Shown piece after piece: positions 21,520-29,018 of a stretch of DNA of 39,616 nucleotides. The stretch spans positions 1 through 39,616 of the IMG/VR virus record IMGVR_UViG_3300031565_000131; one strand, written 5' to 3'. Both the position numbers and the translations under genes were made by a program. Origin of the DNA: a virus. The stretch's first letter is position 1, and each line of letters starts with the position of its first letter. The notes beneath the pieces are model-generated. The model was given only the letters and a program-made list of their open reading frames with translations. It was not told where the DNA came from and did no database searches.

Positions 21520-22284
21520 ATGTCAAGAGAAATAAAGTGTTCGCAATGCGGCAAGGTGTTCGAGGCGAAAGGAAGTCGGGCTAAATGTTGCTCGGAGTCT
21601 TGCAGAAGAAAAGTCAGGGAGGCATACAACAAAAAATACCGTGAGACTCATAGGGAAGAACTTGCTGCACGCCGTAGAAAATACTATGAGACGCATAGAG
21701 AAGAGAGAAGAGCATACAACATAAAAAAACATGAAGACAATAAAGAAGAAGATAATGCACGCAGTAGAAAACACTACGAGACTCACAAAGAAGAACATGC
21801 TGCACACAGGAGAAAATGGTATGAGACTCACAGGGAAGAATGCAATGCAGGCAGTAAAAAATGGCGTGAGACTCATAGGGAAGAACTTGCTGCAAATAAG
21901 AGAAAATATTACCATGAAATACAAAAATTAGACCCGCTGTATATACTAAACAAGCGTATGTCTTACGGTATAAGGGACTCATTAAAAGGCAATAAAAACG
22001 GTTCCCCGTGGGAAAGTTTAGTGCCTTACACTTTAGAAGATGTGCAGAAAAGTTTTGAAAAACTATTTAAACCGGGTATGACTTGGGAAAATTTTGGCAA
22101 ATGGCATATTGACCATAAAATACCAGTATGGGCATTTAACTTTTCGAGTCCTTATGATATTGATTTTCAAAGATGTTGGGCTTTGGAAAACCTACAACCG
22201 ATGTGGGCAGAAGATAATTTAAAGAAAAGCAACAAACTTGAACAAGCATTCCAACCGAGTCTTGCTTTTGGGATAGCAATATAA
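21520..22284 (+). CDS. HNH endonuclease with zinc finger and 15-residue repeats
   Basis: A 254-residue protein. Residues 1-35 hold IKCSQCGKVFEAK, CCSESC (a zinc finger). Residues 38-127 are about six imperfect 15-residue repeats, (K/R)K(Y/W/H)xETHREExxA, coded by 21631-21900. The C-terminal nuclease core reads WHIDHKIPVWAFNF and WALENLQPMWAEDNLKKS, with the HNH-type His pair and Asn. It is a homing-type gene inserted between portal and head genes; flanking 16-base repeats support an insertion. A homologous C-terminal fragment sits after the capsid gene. Confidence 0.85.
   Translation: MSREIKCSQCGKVFEAKGSRAKCCSESCRRKVREAYNKKYRETHREELAARRRKYYETHREERRAYNIKKHEDNKEEDNARSRKHYETHKEEHAAHRRKWYETHREECNAGSKKWRETHREELAANKRKYYHEIQKLDPLYILNKRMSYGIRDSLKGNKNGSPWESLVPYTLEDVQKSFEKLFKPGMTWENFGKWHIDHKIPVWAFNFSSPYDIDFQRCWALENLQPMWAEDNLKKSNKLEQAFQPSLAFGIAI
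21631..21900 (+). repeat. Six tandem repeats of about 45 bases
   Basis: Within the HNH gene; unit lengths read as 45, 48, 42, 45, 45, 45 bases. Each codes ETH(R/K)EE plus variable residues. Likely a charged helical linker or DNA-contact array. Confidence 0.8.
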
Positions 22285-22294
22285 ATGATGCACC

Positions 22295-22310
22295 GTTAGA
22301 GGGCTAAATA
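22295..22310 (+). repeat. 16-base direct repeat flanking the HNH gene (right copy)
   Basis: Identical to 21495-21510. It re-creates the last portal codons (TTA GAG GGC TAA) downstream of the HNH gene, as if the portal 3' end was duplicated during insertion. Confidence 0.85.
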
Positions 22311-22349
22311 TTAGCATGGTAGAACGTTACATTAACCGGAGGAAAGAAG

Positions 22350-22742
22350 ATGAAAAAGTTATTTTCAATCATAATGTTAATATTCATTGGCTTAGGCTGT
22401 GAAGGTAAAGTCGGGCCCGTTGGACCGCAAGGCATTCAAGGAGAAAAGGGAGAACCAGGCAAATCTATTGTCGATGAATGGACATATTCAGTCAAAGCAG
22501 ATGATGTAAAGAAATATGAAGGCAATTGGTGGGTATTAATCTATGATGATCGCTTTAATACAAATGCAACCTATGAAGTATGGCAGGATTTATATGGTGA
22601 TGGCAAAGTATGGTTTAACCTGAATTTGTTTTATAATATTTTAGGATACCAATTTGCAATCATGATATCAGAAGGCTTAATGCTTATGTCCGCAGACACT
22701 GACATGACCGGAGCTAAGTTAAAAATATTCAAAATACGGTAA
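22350..22742 (+). CDS. Collagen-like lipoprotein
   Basis: A 130-residue protein with CCGGAGGAAAG before ATG. KKLFSIIMLIFIGLGC is a lipoprotein signal with the lipid Cys near residue 17. Then GKVGPVGPQGIQGEKGEPGK gives seven Gly-X-Y collagen triplets, followed by a globular beta-rich domain (about residues 45-130) with many aromatics. A trimeric surface protein is inferred. In a head-gene cluster this is odd: it could be a host-derived moron (surface display or superinfection block) rather than a virion part. Confidence 0.65.
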   Translation: MKKLFSIIMLIFIGLGCEGKVGPVGPQGIQGEKGEPGKSIVDEWTYSVKADDVKKYEGNWWVLIYDDRFNTNATYEVWQDLYGDGKVWFNLNLFYNILGYQFAIMISEGLMLMSADTDMTGAKLKIFKIR

Positions 22743-22781
22743 ATCTGGGCAATTATAATTAACAGAAAGTAGGCGAATAAA

Positions 22782-23039
22782 ATGGAAACTTATCGGGATG
22801 TGATTAACAGACAGAAAAAAGAAATTGAGGATTTGCAAAGAAACTGTAAGCATGAAAATATGACAATTGAAGCTCAGGGGAAAATCCTTGAGCTTTATGC
22901 ACATTGCGAAGATTGTGGCATTAATCAGATAATTATTATTCGTAGCGGAACGAAGGTGAACGATTTGATTGATGAAATAAGGAAGCAGATTAATGATTGC
23001 AACAAAATTAGTCAATATGGTGTACGAAAAGCTGCTTAA
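22782..23039 (+). CDS. Small coiled-coil and Cys/His protein
   Basis: An 85-residue protein. An N-terminal coiled coil (INRQKKEIEDLQRN) is followed by CKHE, HCEDCG, a likely zinc site, and an amphipathic C-terminus. The 3' end overlaps the Mu-F-like gene by 47 bases. The ribosome site (AGTAGGCG) is modest. Function unknown. Confidence 0.55.
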   Translation: METYRDVINRQKKEIEDLQRNCKHENMTIEAQGKILELYAHCEDCGINQIIIIRSGTKVNDLIDEIRKQINDCNKISQYGVRKAA

Positions 23040-23865
23040 GGCCGTCAACAGCGGACGAATGATAAAGACTTCACCCTATCTATCATTGACGGACTTATCA
23101 GAGCGTCAAAAGGAGCTGCTGTGGAAGAACTTTATTAACCGCACAGAGCCGATTGAAAAGCGATATATAAAAGACCTCAAGGCATACTTCAATAAGCAGG
23201 CTAAAAGTGTACTTGAGGTAATGGCAAAGTATGAAGAAACAGGCCGTCCGTTCACCGTTGAGAGTATTGATATTTCTCTGTTTTACCCGGATGAGTGGCA
23301 TGAAGAATTAAAAGTTATGAACACAAAATATAACCTTGAAAGCATCAAAGCCGGTGGAGATAACGCCGACCTACTTAGGAAAACATTTGATATTAACGAT
23401 GTTGCAATTACATTGTTTATCGCAAATAAGGAAGATACATTTGCATTTGGAATTAACGATTATACGTCCGCACTACTACGCAATCAGCTTTTAATAGGAC
23501 TTGAAAATCAAGAGGACATGAGGCAGTTGACAGGCCGTGTCCAGAATGTGTTCAATTTCAACGAAAAGTACCGGGCAAAGCGTATCGCTCAAACAGAAGT
23601 AATTGGAGCCGCCAATTTCGGTTCACTTGAAAGCTCGAAGCAGTCCGGCGTTGTGTGGGGGAATCAATGGCTTGCGGCACTCGATGAGCATACAAGACCG
23701 AACCACGCTCAATTAGGTAGAGAGCAGGTGAAGGTAAAACTTGGCGATAGGTTTCCTCTCGTCAATGTCGAATATCCCGGTGATCCGAGCGGAGCTGCTG
23801 AAAATGTTGTGAACTGTAGGTGTGCATTAAAGCCGATATTGAGAGAGCCGTTAGATGAAGAATGA
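22993..23865 (+). CDS. Phage head morphogenesis protein (Mu gpF / SPP1 gp7 type)
   Basis: A 290-residue minor head protein. The C-terminal signature is clear: RIAQTEVIGAANFGS, QWLAALDEHTRPNHAQLG, GDRFPL, EYPGDPSGAAENVVNCRC. Members bind portal and affect head assembly and DNA ejection. ATG at 22993 is preceded by AAGGAAGCAG within the overlapped gene. After its TGA an open in-frame extension of 37 Asn-rich codons continues to 23979. Confidence 0.85.
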   Translation: MIATKLVNMVYEKLLKAVNSGRMIKTSPYLSLTDLSERQKELLWKNFINRTEPIEKRYIKDLKAYFNKQAKSVLEVMAKYEETGRPFTVESIDISLFYPDEWHEELKVMNTKYNLESIKAGGDNADLLRKTFDINDVAITLFIANKEDTFAFGINDYTSALLRNQLLIGLENQEDMRQLTGRVQNVFNFNEKYRAKRIAQTEVIGAANFGSLESSKQSGVVWGNQWLAALDEHTRPNHAQLGREQVKVKLGDRFPLVNVEYPGDPSGAAENVVNCRCALKPILREPLDEE

Positions 23866-24022
23866 TTTGTTTCCGTCGGCAATAACTCAATTAATGATGT
23901 CAATAACTCTATTAAGGATAAATTACAGTCGAATAATGAACAGCACAAAAACTCTAAAAACAATGAATGTGGTGATTAATTGAATAAAAATATTCTTTAT
24001 CATATTTGTGCTTTTTATATAA

Positions 24023-24080
24023 CTAATTACACTACAAATTAGGTTAATGTCGGATTAACCCATATTTCGGATATCCGAAA
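24023..24080 (+). promoter_or_regulatory. Cluster of inverted repeats, operator-like
   Basis: Three palindromes in 58 bases: CTAATT/AATTAG (24023-24028 with 24037-24042), GGTTAAT/ATTAACC (24042-24060) and the perfect 16-base palindrome TTTCGGATATCCGAAA (24065-24080). They lie in a 300-base gene-free interval upstream of the late promoter. They could be repressor or activator binding sites. Confidence 0.5.
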
Positions 24081-24168
24081 CCCACATAATATTGACATTT
24101 AGTACACAAAGTAAAGGAGAGTAAAGGATATTAAATAAAAGAATAAATGCGCGCGCGTAAAATATCAC

Positions 24169-24196
24169 TTGACATTTATTTGTAAAATATTATTAT
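24169..24196 (+). promoter_or_regulatory. Late-region promoter P4
   Basis: TTGACA at 24169-24174 and TATTAT at 24191-24196, 16-base spacer. Expected start near 24203. It faces the protease-capsid-tail genes and is followed directly by a terminator. Confidence 0.7.
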
Positions 24197-24223
24197 GCGT
24201 GATATAGAAATTACTAAACGGAG

Positions 24224-24265
24224 GGCGTAAAAAGGTATTGTTGAAATACCTATTGCGCCTTTTTT
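24224..24265 (+). terminator. Intrinsic terminator T4 in the late leader
   Basis: AGGTATT (24233-24239) pairs with AATACCT (24245-24251), extended by GGCG/CGCC (24224-24227 with 24256-24259) and followed by six T at 24260-24265. The ribosome site of the protease gene (GGAGG, 24269) starts straight after. The layout is that of an attenuator bypassed by antitermination. Confidence 0.8.
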
Positions 24266-24281
24266 ATTGGAGGATTTTGTG

Positions 24282-25796
24282 ATGACCGACCTTATAACGA
24301 CAAGATTTAAGTTGAAAGAAATATTCCCAAACATAGCAGCAAAAATGGAAAAGACATTGAAAGAACATGATGTTAATCCTGAAGAAGCTGAGTTTATTCG
24401 TAAGGGAATAATTCCCAGAGACATGAGATTCGAAGAAGGTGAGAACGCTGTTGTGAGCTACATCACTACAAACACAAAAGACAGGGACGGCGAAGTTATC
24501 GAACCAAAGGGAGCTATGCTTGAGGATTATTTGAAAAACCCAGTAGTTCTTTTTGGACATGACTACTGGAGTATGCCGATTGGGAAGTGTGTTAGTATCA
24601 AGAAAGACAACAAGGGACTGATTGCAAAGACTGTTTATTACAACAAGGGCTTAGGACAAGAGGTGTTTGAATATCGTAAAGCCGGTTTCCCGTTAGCGGA
24701 ATCAATCGGCTTTATTCCGTTAGAGTGGACTGATTACAGCAAGAATGATGGCACCGATGAAAGCAAAGATGGAGTTCGCAGGCGATACACAAAATGGAAT
24801 ATGCTTGAGTATTCAGATGTTTCTGTTCCAAGCAATCCCGAAGCAATTATGCTTGCCGTTTCAAAAGGACTGATGCCGGTAAAGATTGCTGATGTCGATA
24901 AAGCAGGAAACTACACGATGTTGCTTGAGAGTGAAGACAAGTATATTCACTTCAACGATAAAGTTGATAAGAACAGAATTACGCAGGTGCTTATGGACTT
25001 TGGCGGGTTACTACAGAAAGAAGATTTCGGGTCGTTCGATATTGATGAGTTCTGTGAAAAGAACAAGGTTGAGATTTACGAGAAGTCCGAAACATCGTTT
25101 TCATTCCCGGACATAAAATCTGAAGCAACTGAAGAAAAGTCCGAAGATGAAGTAATTATAAAAAAAGTAGATATGACTGGCAATCCATCTGTCTGGGATA
25201 TAACTGAGGCAATTCAGGCGCTAATAACTCCCCCGATTGGATTGAGATGGACCAAATGGGTTTGCGATATATACCCGGTAAAATATCCTGATGGACATGT
25301 TATTATTTGTGATGATGGCGATGGTAAGAATAAATATTATCAATTCGATTATACTTTCAAGGAGGGCGCTGCGACACTATCTGATAAGTATATTGAAATT
25401 GAGTCTGTTTATAAGCCGAAAGGATTTTTTGCCAAAAGCGGACGTGAGTTTTCTGCTAAAAACATCAAAGCGATAAAAACAGTCATTGATAATATGCAAT
25501 CTGCTGTTATAGCACTGAAAGCCATGCTCAATGAAGTGGAGCAGCCGGTAGAAGAAGCCATCAGTGATGTAACTCAAGTCAAGACTACTAATACCCCTCG
25601 CAAACTAAATAAAGACGAAATATCGGCTCTATTCGATGCCAATGGCGATGATGAGGTTACAATCAAACCGAGAATAATTAACGCAACCGAACTAAAAGGA
25701 CTGTTCTCTTCAGCAAGTGAGGAAATATTACGGAAAAGCAATACGGAAAAAGAAGAAAATACATTGAGAAGCAAAGGAGTAGTTCAAATACCATAA
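24282..25796 (+). CDS. Prohead protease (S78/HK97-type) with long C-terminal extension
   Basis: A 504-residue protein; ATG at 24282 (GGAGG 8 bases upstream) is preferred to TTG at 24267. Residues about 40-210 are the protease: KDRDGEVIEP, NPVVLFGHDY (catalytic His), PLAESIGFIPLEW (Ser), YSDVSVPSNPEA. The remaining 290 residues include a second domain around residues 305-385 (PVKYPDGHVIICDDGDGKN) and a helical scaffold-like part. A protease-scaffold fusion is inferred, since no separate scaffold gene is evident. Its C-terminus (KLNKDEISALFD) would be cleaved on maturation. Confidence 0.8.
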   Translation: MTDLITTRFKLKEIFPNIAAKMEKTLKEHDVNPEEAEFIRKGIIPRDMRFEEGENAVVSYITTNTKDRDGEVIEPKGAMLEDYLKNPVVLFGHDYWSMPIGKCVSIKKDNKGLIAKTVYYNKGLGQEVFEYRKAGFPLAESIGFIPLEWTDYSKNDGTDESKDGVRRRYTKWNMLEYSDVSVPSNPEAIMLAVSKGLMPVKIADVDKAGNYTMLLESEDKYIHFNDKVDKNRITQVLMDFGGLLQKEDFGSFDIDEFCEKNKVEIYEKSETSFSFPDIKSEATEEKSEDEVIIKKVDMTGNPSVWDITEAIQALITPPIGLRWTKWVCDIYPVKYPDGHVIICDDGDGKNKYYQFDYTFKEGAATLSDKYIEIESVYKPKGFFAKSGREFSAKNIKAIKTVIDNMQSAVIALKAMLNEVEQPVEEAISDVTQVKTTNTPRKLNKDEISALFDANGDDEVTIKPRIINATELKGLFSSASEEILRKSNTEKEENTLRSKGVVQIP

Positions 25797-25874
25797 TACC
25801 AGAAGTGTTAGGCGAGAGCCAGAAACATTAGGTGTTTAACATTTCACGTTAATTCTAAAAAGAGGTAATTAAAA

Positions 25875-27179
25875 ATGTCTGAAGATATTAAAAAAACAGA
25901 AGAAAAGGACGAAACCGTTATGGTTAAGGTTTCAGACCTGAAAAAAATCATCAGCGAGGGTATTGAGTCGCAGTTGAAAGTAAGCGGAATCACGATTGAC
26001 GATAACATGAAAGCTATGGTTCGTGAAATTGCTGAAGAAGTTTACAACAACGACAAAAACAATGCACAGCGTACTACGAAACTTTCGCCAAGAGAGGACC
26101 CGAAAGGCGGATTCAAATCAATGTCCGATTTTGCGTCTGCTGTCATCAAGTTTGAAACATCTGAAACTCATACCATGACTCCCGAACTTGTTGAATGGAC
26201 GAAAATCTGTGATGCAAGACAGAAAACAGCCGGAAGTCCCGCACAAAGTCTGGAAAGTGGAGAGCTTGGCGGATTTCTCATTCCTACTGAGTTCAGTTCG
26301 ACTGTTATGATGAGAGTAAGAGAACGCTCAAATATCATGCAGTCCGCAAGAGTCGTGCCGATGAGCGCGAACACAATTAACGTTCCCTATATCAAAGGCT
26401 TCAACGAAAGTCAGGGCAAAGTTCATGGTAACATCAGCTTTATATGGCCGCAGGAAACAGGCGACCGCTCTGCCGGAAAGAATATTGAGCTTGGCGAAAT
26501 TCAGTTAACCCTGCGTGAAGCATCCGCAATGGTGTACCTGAACAATTCACTAACAAAATTCAGTCCGATTTCGATTGAGCCTTTTGTAACGTCCGCTCTT
26601 GATGACGCTCTTGATTTTGCATTATCAGAAGTGTTCATTGACGGTAGTGGAGCCGGCAAGCCTCTCGGTATCTTGAATTCAGACTCTTTGGTTTCTGTTG
26701 CTGCAGAAGCCGAACAGTCAGCCGATACCATTGAAATCGAAAACATCCTCCAAATGTTTGCAAGGCATTACGGAACAAACAAAGAATGGTTCGCGAACGT
26801 TGACTGCTTGCCACAGATTGCCACTATGGTAATCGCAGGCGGTGGAACATCCACTCCTGTATTTATGCCCGCAGGTGGAGCAACCGGAAGATTGAGCGAT
26901 ACTCTGCTCGGCCGTCCGATAAGATGGAATGACCATGCGAAAACTCTCGGCGATGCCGGAGATATTATTCTTGCCGATTGGAGCCAGTATCTTGTAGGAC
27001 TGTTCAAGGGCGATGGCGGGATGGAAGTTGCGGAGTCTATTCATCTGAAATTCGATTACAATCAAAAGGCATTGAGATTTACGTTCTATGTTGATGGACA
27101 GTCTTGGTGGCCTACACCGTTTACTCCGAAAAACAGCACAAAAACTCGGAGTCCTTTTGTCGTTACCGTAGCGCGCTGA
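25875..27179 (+). CDS. Major capsid protein, HK97 fold
   Basis: A 434-residue protein. An acidic, helical N-terminal about 110 residues (delta-domain-like, probably removed by the protease) precedes the capsid core. Core blocks: GELGGFLIPTEFSSTVMMR, INVPYIKG, ALDDALDFALSEVFIDGSG, KPLGILN, GRPIRWNDHA, GDIILADWSQY, and LRFTFYVDGQ. It assembles the icosahedral shell. AAGAGGTAATTAAAA precedes ATG. An HNH fragment follows its stop. Confidence 0.9.
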   Translation: MSEDIKKTEEKDETVMVKVSDLKKIISEGIESQLKVSGITIDDNMKAMVREIAEEVYNNDKNNAQRTTKLSPREDPKGGFKSMSDFASAVIKFETSETHTMTPELVEWTKICDARQKTAGSPAQSLESGELGGFLIPTEFSSTVMMRVRERSNIMQSARVVPMSANTINVPYIKGFNESQGKVHGNISFIWPQETGDRSAGKNIELGEIQLTLREASAMVYLNNSLTKFSPISIEPFVTSALDDALDFALSEVFIDGSGAGKPLGILNSDSLVSVAAEAEQSADTIEIENILQMFARHYGTNKEWFANVDCLPQIATMVIAGGGTSTPVFMPAGGATGRLSDTLLGRPIRWNDHAKTLGDAGDIILADWSQYLVGLFKGDGGMEVAESIHLKFDYNQKALRFTFYVDGQSWWPTPFTPKNSTKTRSPFVVTVAR

Positions 27180-27189
27180 GGCAAATAAA

Positions 27190-27369
27190 TTGGAAAAATG
27201 GCATATTGACCATATTATCCCAGTTTCAGCATTTAATTTTACCAAGCCCGAGCATATAGACTTTAATAAATGTTGGGCATTGAGTAATTTACAACCACTA
27301 TGGGCAGAAGAAAATCTATCAAAACATAAAAAACTTAAAGAAGCTTTTCAACCAAGTTTTATGTTTTAG
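27190..27369 (+). pseudogene. C-terminal fragment of an HNH endonuclease
   Basis: A 59-codon frame from TTG at 27190 with no ribosome site. WHIDHIIPVSAFNF and WALSNLQPLWAEENL are homologous to the C-terminal 60 residues of the HNH protein at 21520. The zinc finger, repeat region and start are gone. It is probably the remnant of a homing endonuclease gene once inserted after the capsid gene. A CCGTAGC heptamer flanks it at 27166 and 27394, perhaps by chance. Confidence 0.75.
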
Positions 27370-27445
27370 TTAAAAAGGTTTTTAGAATTCTTTCCGTAGC
27401 AAATTGCTAAAAAAGAAAAACAAACTTTAAACAAGGAGCACTACG

Positions 27446-28141
27446 ATGTTTGGTAAAGAAATGGTTCAAAACATGGATTTTGTCATGATACCTCCGCAAG
27501 ATATTGATGACGCTGCTGTCGATTCAGCTTGGGTTGACATGAAAAATTATGGTCATGCAGTTGTTATTATTTCTGTTGGAGATACATCAGGAGCAGCATT
27601 TGCCGTAACGTTCAACGAGGCAAGCGATACGTCCGGAACAGGCGAACAGGTTCTTGCTTATACAAGAGCATGGTCAAGCGGTCAAAAACTGCTTATCGAC
27701 ACAGTTGTCGGCACTCCGGTTGTAGGTGAAACTATAACATCAACGCTTACGGCTGAAATCAATGAAATCGGTAAAGATTATCTTATCGTTAGAAATCTCA
27801 CAGGCGGAACAACTTGGACTGATAACGCGGCAATAACATTCGGCAATTCCGGCGCAACTGCTGTTATGAACGGAACAGGCGAACAGGAAGATATTTTAGT
27901 TCCTCTTTATACAGCTCCGTCAAGCACAGTTACAATACCGGCCGTTACGTTCAAGAATTATTTGTTCGAAATTGATGCCGATAGTCTGTCTACTGGTTAC
28001 AGTTGTATTCAGGTTGCGTTGTCTGATCCGACTGCCGCTACGATTGCAGGTGGCATAATTATTCTGTCTGACGCAAGATACAGAGGTATGCCAATGCCAG
28101 GTGTTATGGGAACGCAGAAGATGGCCGCAACGTTTGCGTAA
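27446..28141 (+). CDS. Head decoration-like structural protein
   Basis: A 231-residue protein with CAAGGAGCACTAC before ATG. It is rich in Gly, Ser, Thr and Ala and predicted all-beta (AWVDMKNYGHAVVIISVGD, YSCIQVALSDPTAA). The pattern recurs in phage proteins just downstream of the capsid gene. Decoration or head-surface role is inferred from composition and place. No enzyme motif. Confidence 0.6.
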   Translation: MFGKEMVQNMDFVMIPPQDIDDAAVDSAWVDMKNYGHAVVIISVGDTSGAAFAVTFNEASDTSGTGEQVLAYTRAWSSGQKLLIDTVVGTPVVGETITSTLTAEINEIGKDYLIVRNLTGGTTWTDNAAITFGNSGATAVMNGTGEQEDILVPLYTAPSSTVTIPAVTFKNYLFEIDADSLSTGYSCIQVALSDPTAATIAGGIIILSDARYRGMPMPGVMGTQKMAATFA

Positions 28142-28160
28142 TTTAACGGAGGCTATATAA

Positions 28161-28484
28161 ATGCAATATTACAAAATAGTTAAACCATATCCCGGCTTTG
28201 AAGTAGGACAGGTTATTTCGGTTGCCAGTCCAGAACGTTTTGCAGATATGCAAGCGGGTTATGGTATTCCGGCAGATGACCCTAATATCGTTAAGCCGAA
28301 AACCGACGAGAAAAAGGTTGAGAAAGTACTTGAGAAAGCTACTGTTGAAATAGTCGATGAAGTAGTTGATAAAGTCGAAATTGAGGCAGAAGTTGTTATT
28401 GAGAAAGAACCTGAAGTAAAACCGGTTGAAACAAAAAGGGCTGTTAGCAGAAAAGCCACTCAAAAACCGAAGAAAACGGAATAG
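28161..28484 (+). CDS. Small head-region protein with charged tail
   Basis: A 107-residue protein with AACGGAGGC before ATG. The first about 45 residues are compact (YYKIVKPYPGFEVGQVISV); the rest is alternating Lys/Glu/Val and likely disordered, ending in a basic segment. Followed directly by a hairpin terminator. Function unknown. Confidence 0.55.
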   Translation: MQYYKIVKPYPGFEVGQVISVASPERFADMQAGYGIPADDPNIVKPKTDEKKVEKVLEKATVEIVDEVVDKVEIEAEVVIEKEPEVKPVETKRAVSRKATQKPKKTE

Positions 28485-28486
28485 GG

Positions 28487-28514
28487 AGAGCAGGGCTAAT
28501 TCCCTGCTCTTTCC
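28487..28514 (+). terminator. Hairpin, likely weak terminator
   Basis: AGAGCAGGG (28487-28495) pairs with CCCTGCTCT (28502-28510), loop of 6, followed by TTCCTC. The tract is poor in T, so partial termination or mRNA processing is more likely than full stop. Confidence 0.55.
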
Positions 28515-28533
28515 TCAAAGGAGGGCAAATATA

Positions 28534-28977
28534 ATGAGTAACGCAGTAGTTGAAGTAATATTAAAGAAACCGTATATGAACTTTCCGAAAGGTGCAAAAG
28601 TTACTCTTGGTAGAGATAAAGCAGACTTGCTTGTTAAGAGAAAAACTGCAATCATAAAAGGAGTAGAGGCAAGTTATTCGGAGGACGAAGTAGGTAACAA
28701 ACTGCTCTCGAAGCAAAAAGAAATTGATGAAATGAATGGCAAGTTACTTGATGCCACAGATGAAAATGTAAGTCTGAAAAAAGCAAATGCCGAACTGAAC
28801 GGACTATTGGATGAGGAGCAAAGGAAAGTGGGATTTCTCGAGAGTAAAGTTAAAAAGTATTCCGATGCTTATAGAGATTTTAACAAAACCGAACCGGAAA
28901 ATAAGGCAGTTAACGCTCCGCCGGTTGATAAAATGATAAAGGGAGATAAGTCCGAAACAAAGGACGTTAAAAAGTAA
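28534..28977 (+). CDS. Coiled-coil head-region protein
   Basis: A 147-residue protein; ATG at 28534 (AAAGGAGGGC upstream) is chosen because the longer frame from 28426 overlaps another gene and the terminator hairpin. A short beta N-terminus (VVEVILKKPYMNFPKGAKV) is followed by a coiled coil (about residues 55-115, KQKEIDEMNGKLLDATDEN). It could connect or spike the head. Function unknown. Confidence 0.6.
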   Translation: MSNAVVEVILKKPYMNFPKGAKVTLGRDKADLLVKRKTAIIKGVEASYSEDEVGNKLLSKQKEIDEMNGKLLDATDENVSLKKANAELNGLLDEEQRKVGFLESKVKKYSDAYRDFNKTEPENKAVNAPPVDKMIKGDKSETKDVKK

Positions 28978-29018
28978 ATTTCTAAACAGCGGTTAAAATC
29001 CGTGAAAGGAAAAATGAA

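Noticed and set aside
23855-23983. 42-codon ORF overlapping the Mu-F-like stop
   Set aside because: No ribosome site of its own and odd composition; the frame continuing the upstream gene looks more protein-like.
27166-27400. CCGTAGC heptamers flanking the HNH fragment as an insertion duplication
   Set aside because: Only 7 bases, with flanking sequence not otherwise matching; chance is a fair explanation, unlike the 16-base repeat at the intact HNH gene.
28426-28533. Extended N-terminus for the coiled-coil protein at 28534
   Set aside because: It would overlap the previous gene and the terminator hairpin; a strong ribosome site lies just before 28534.
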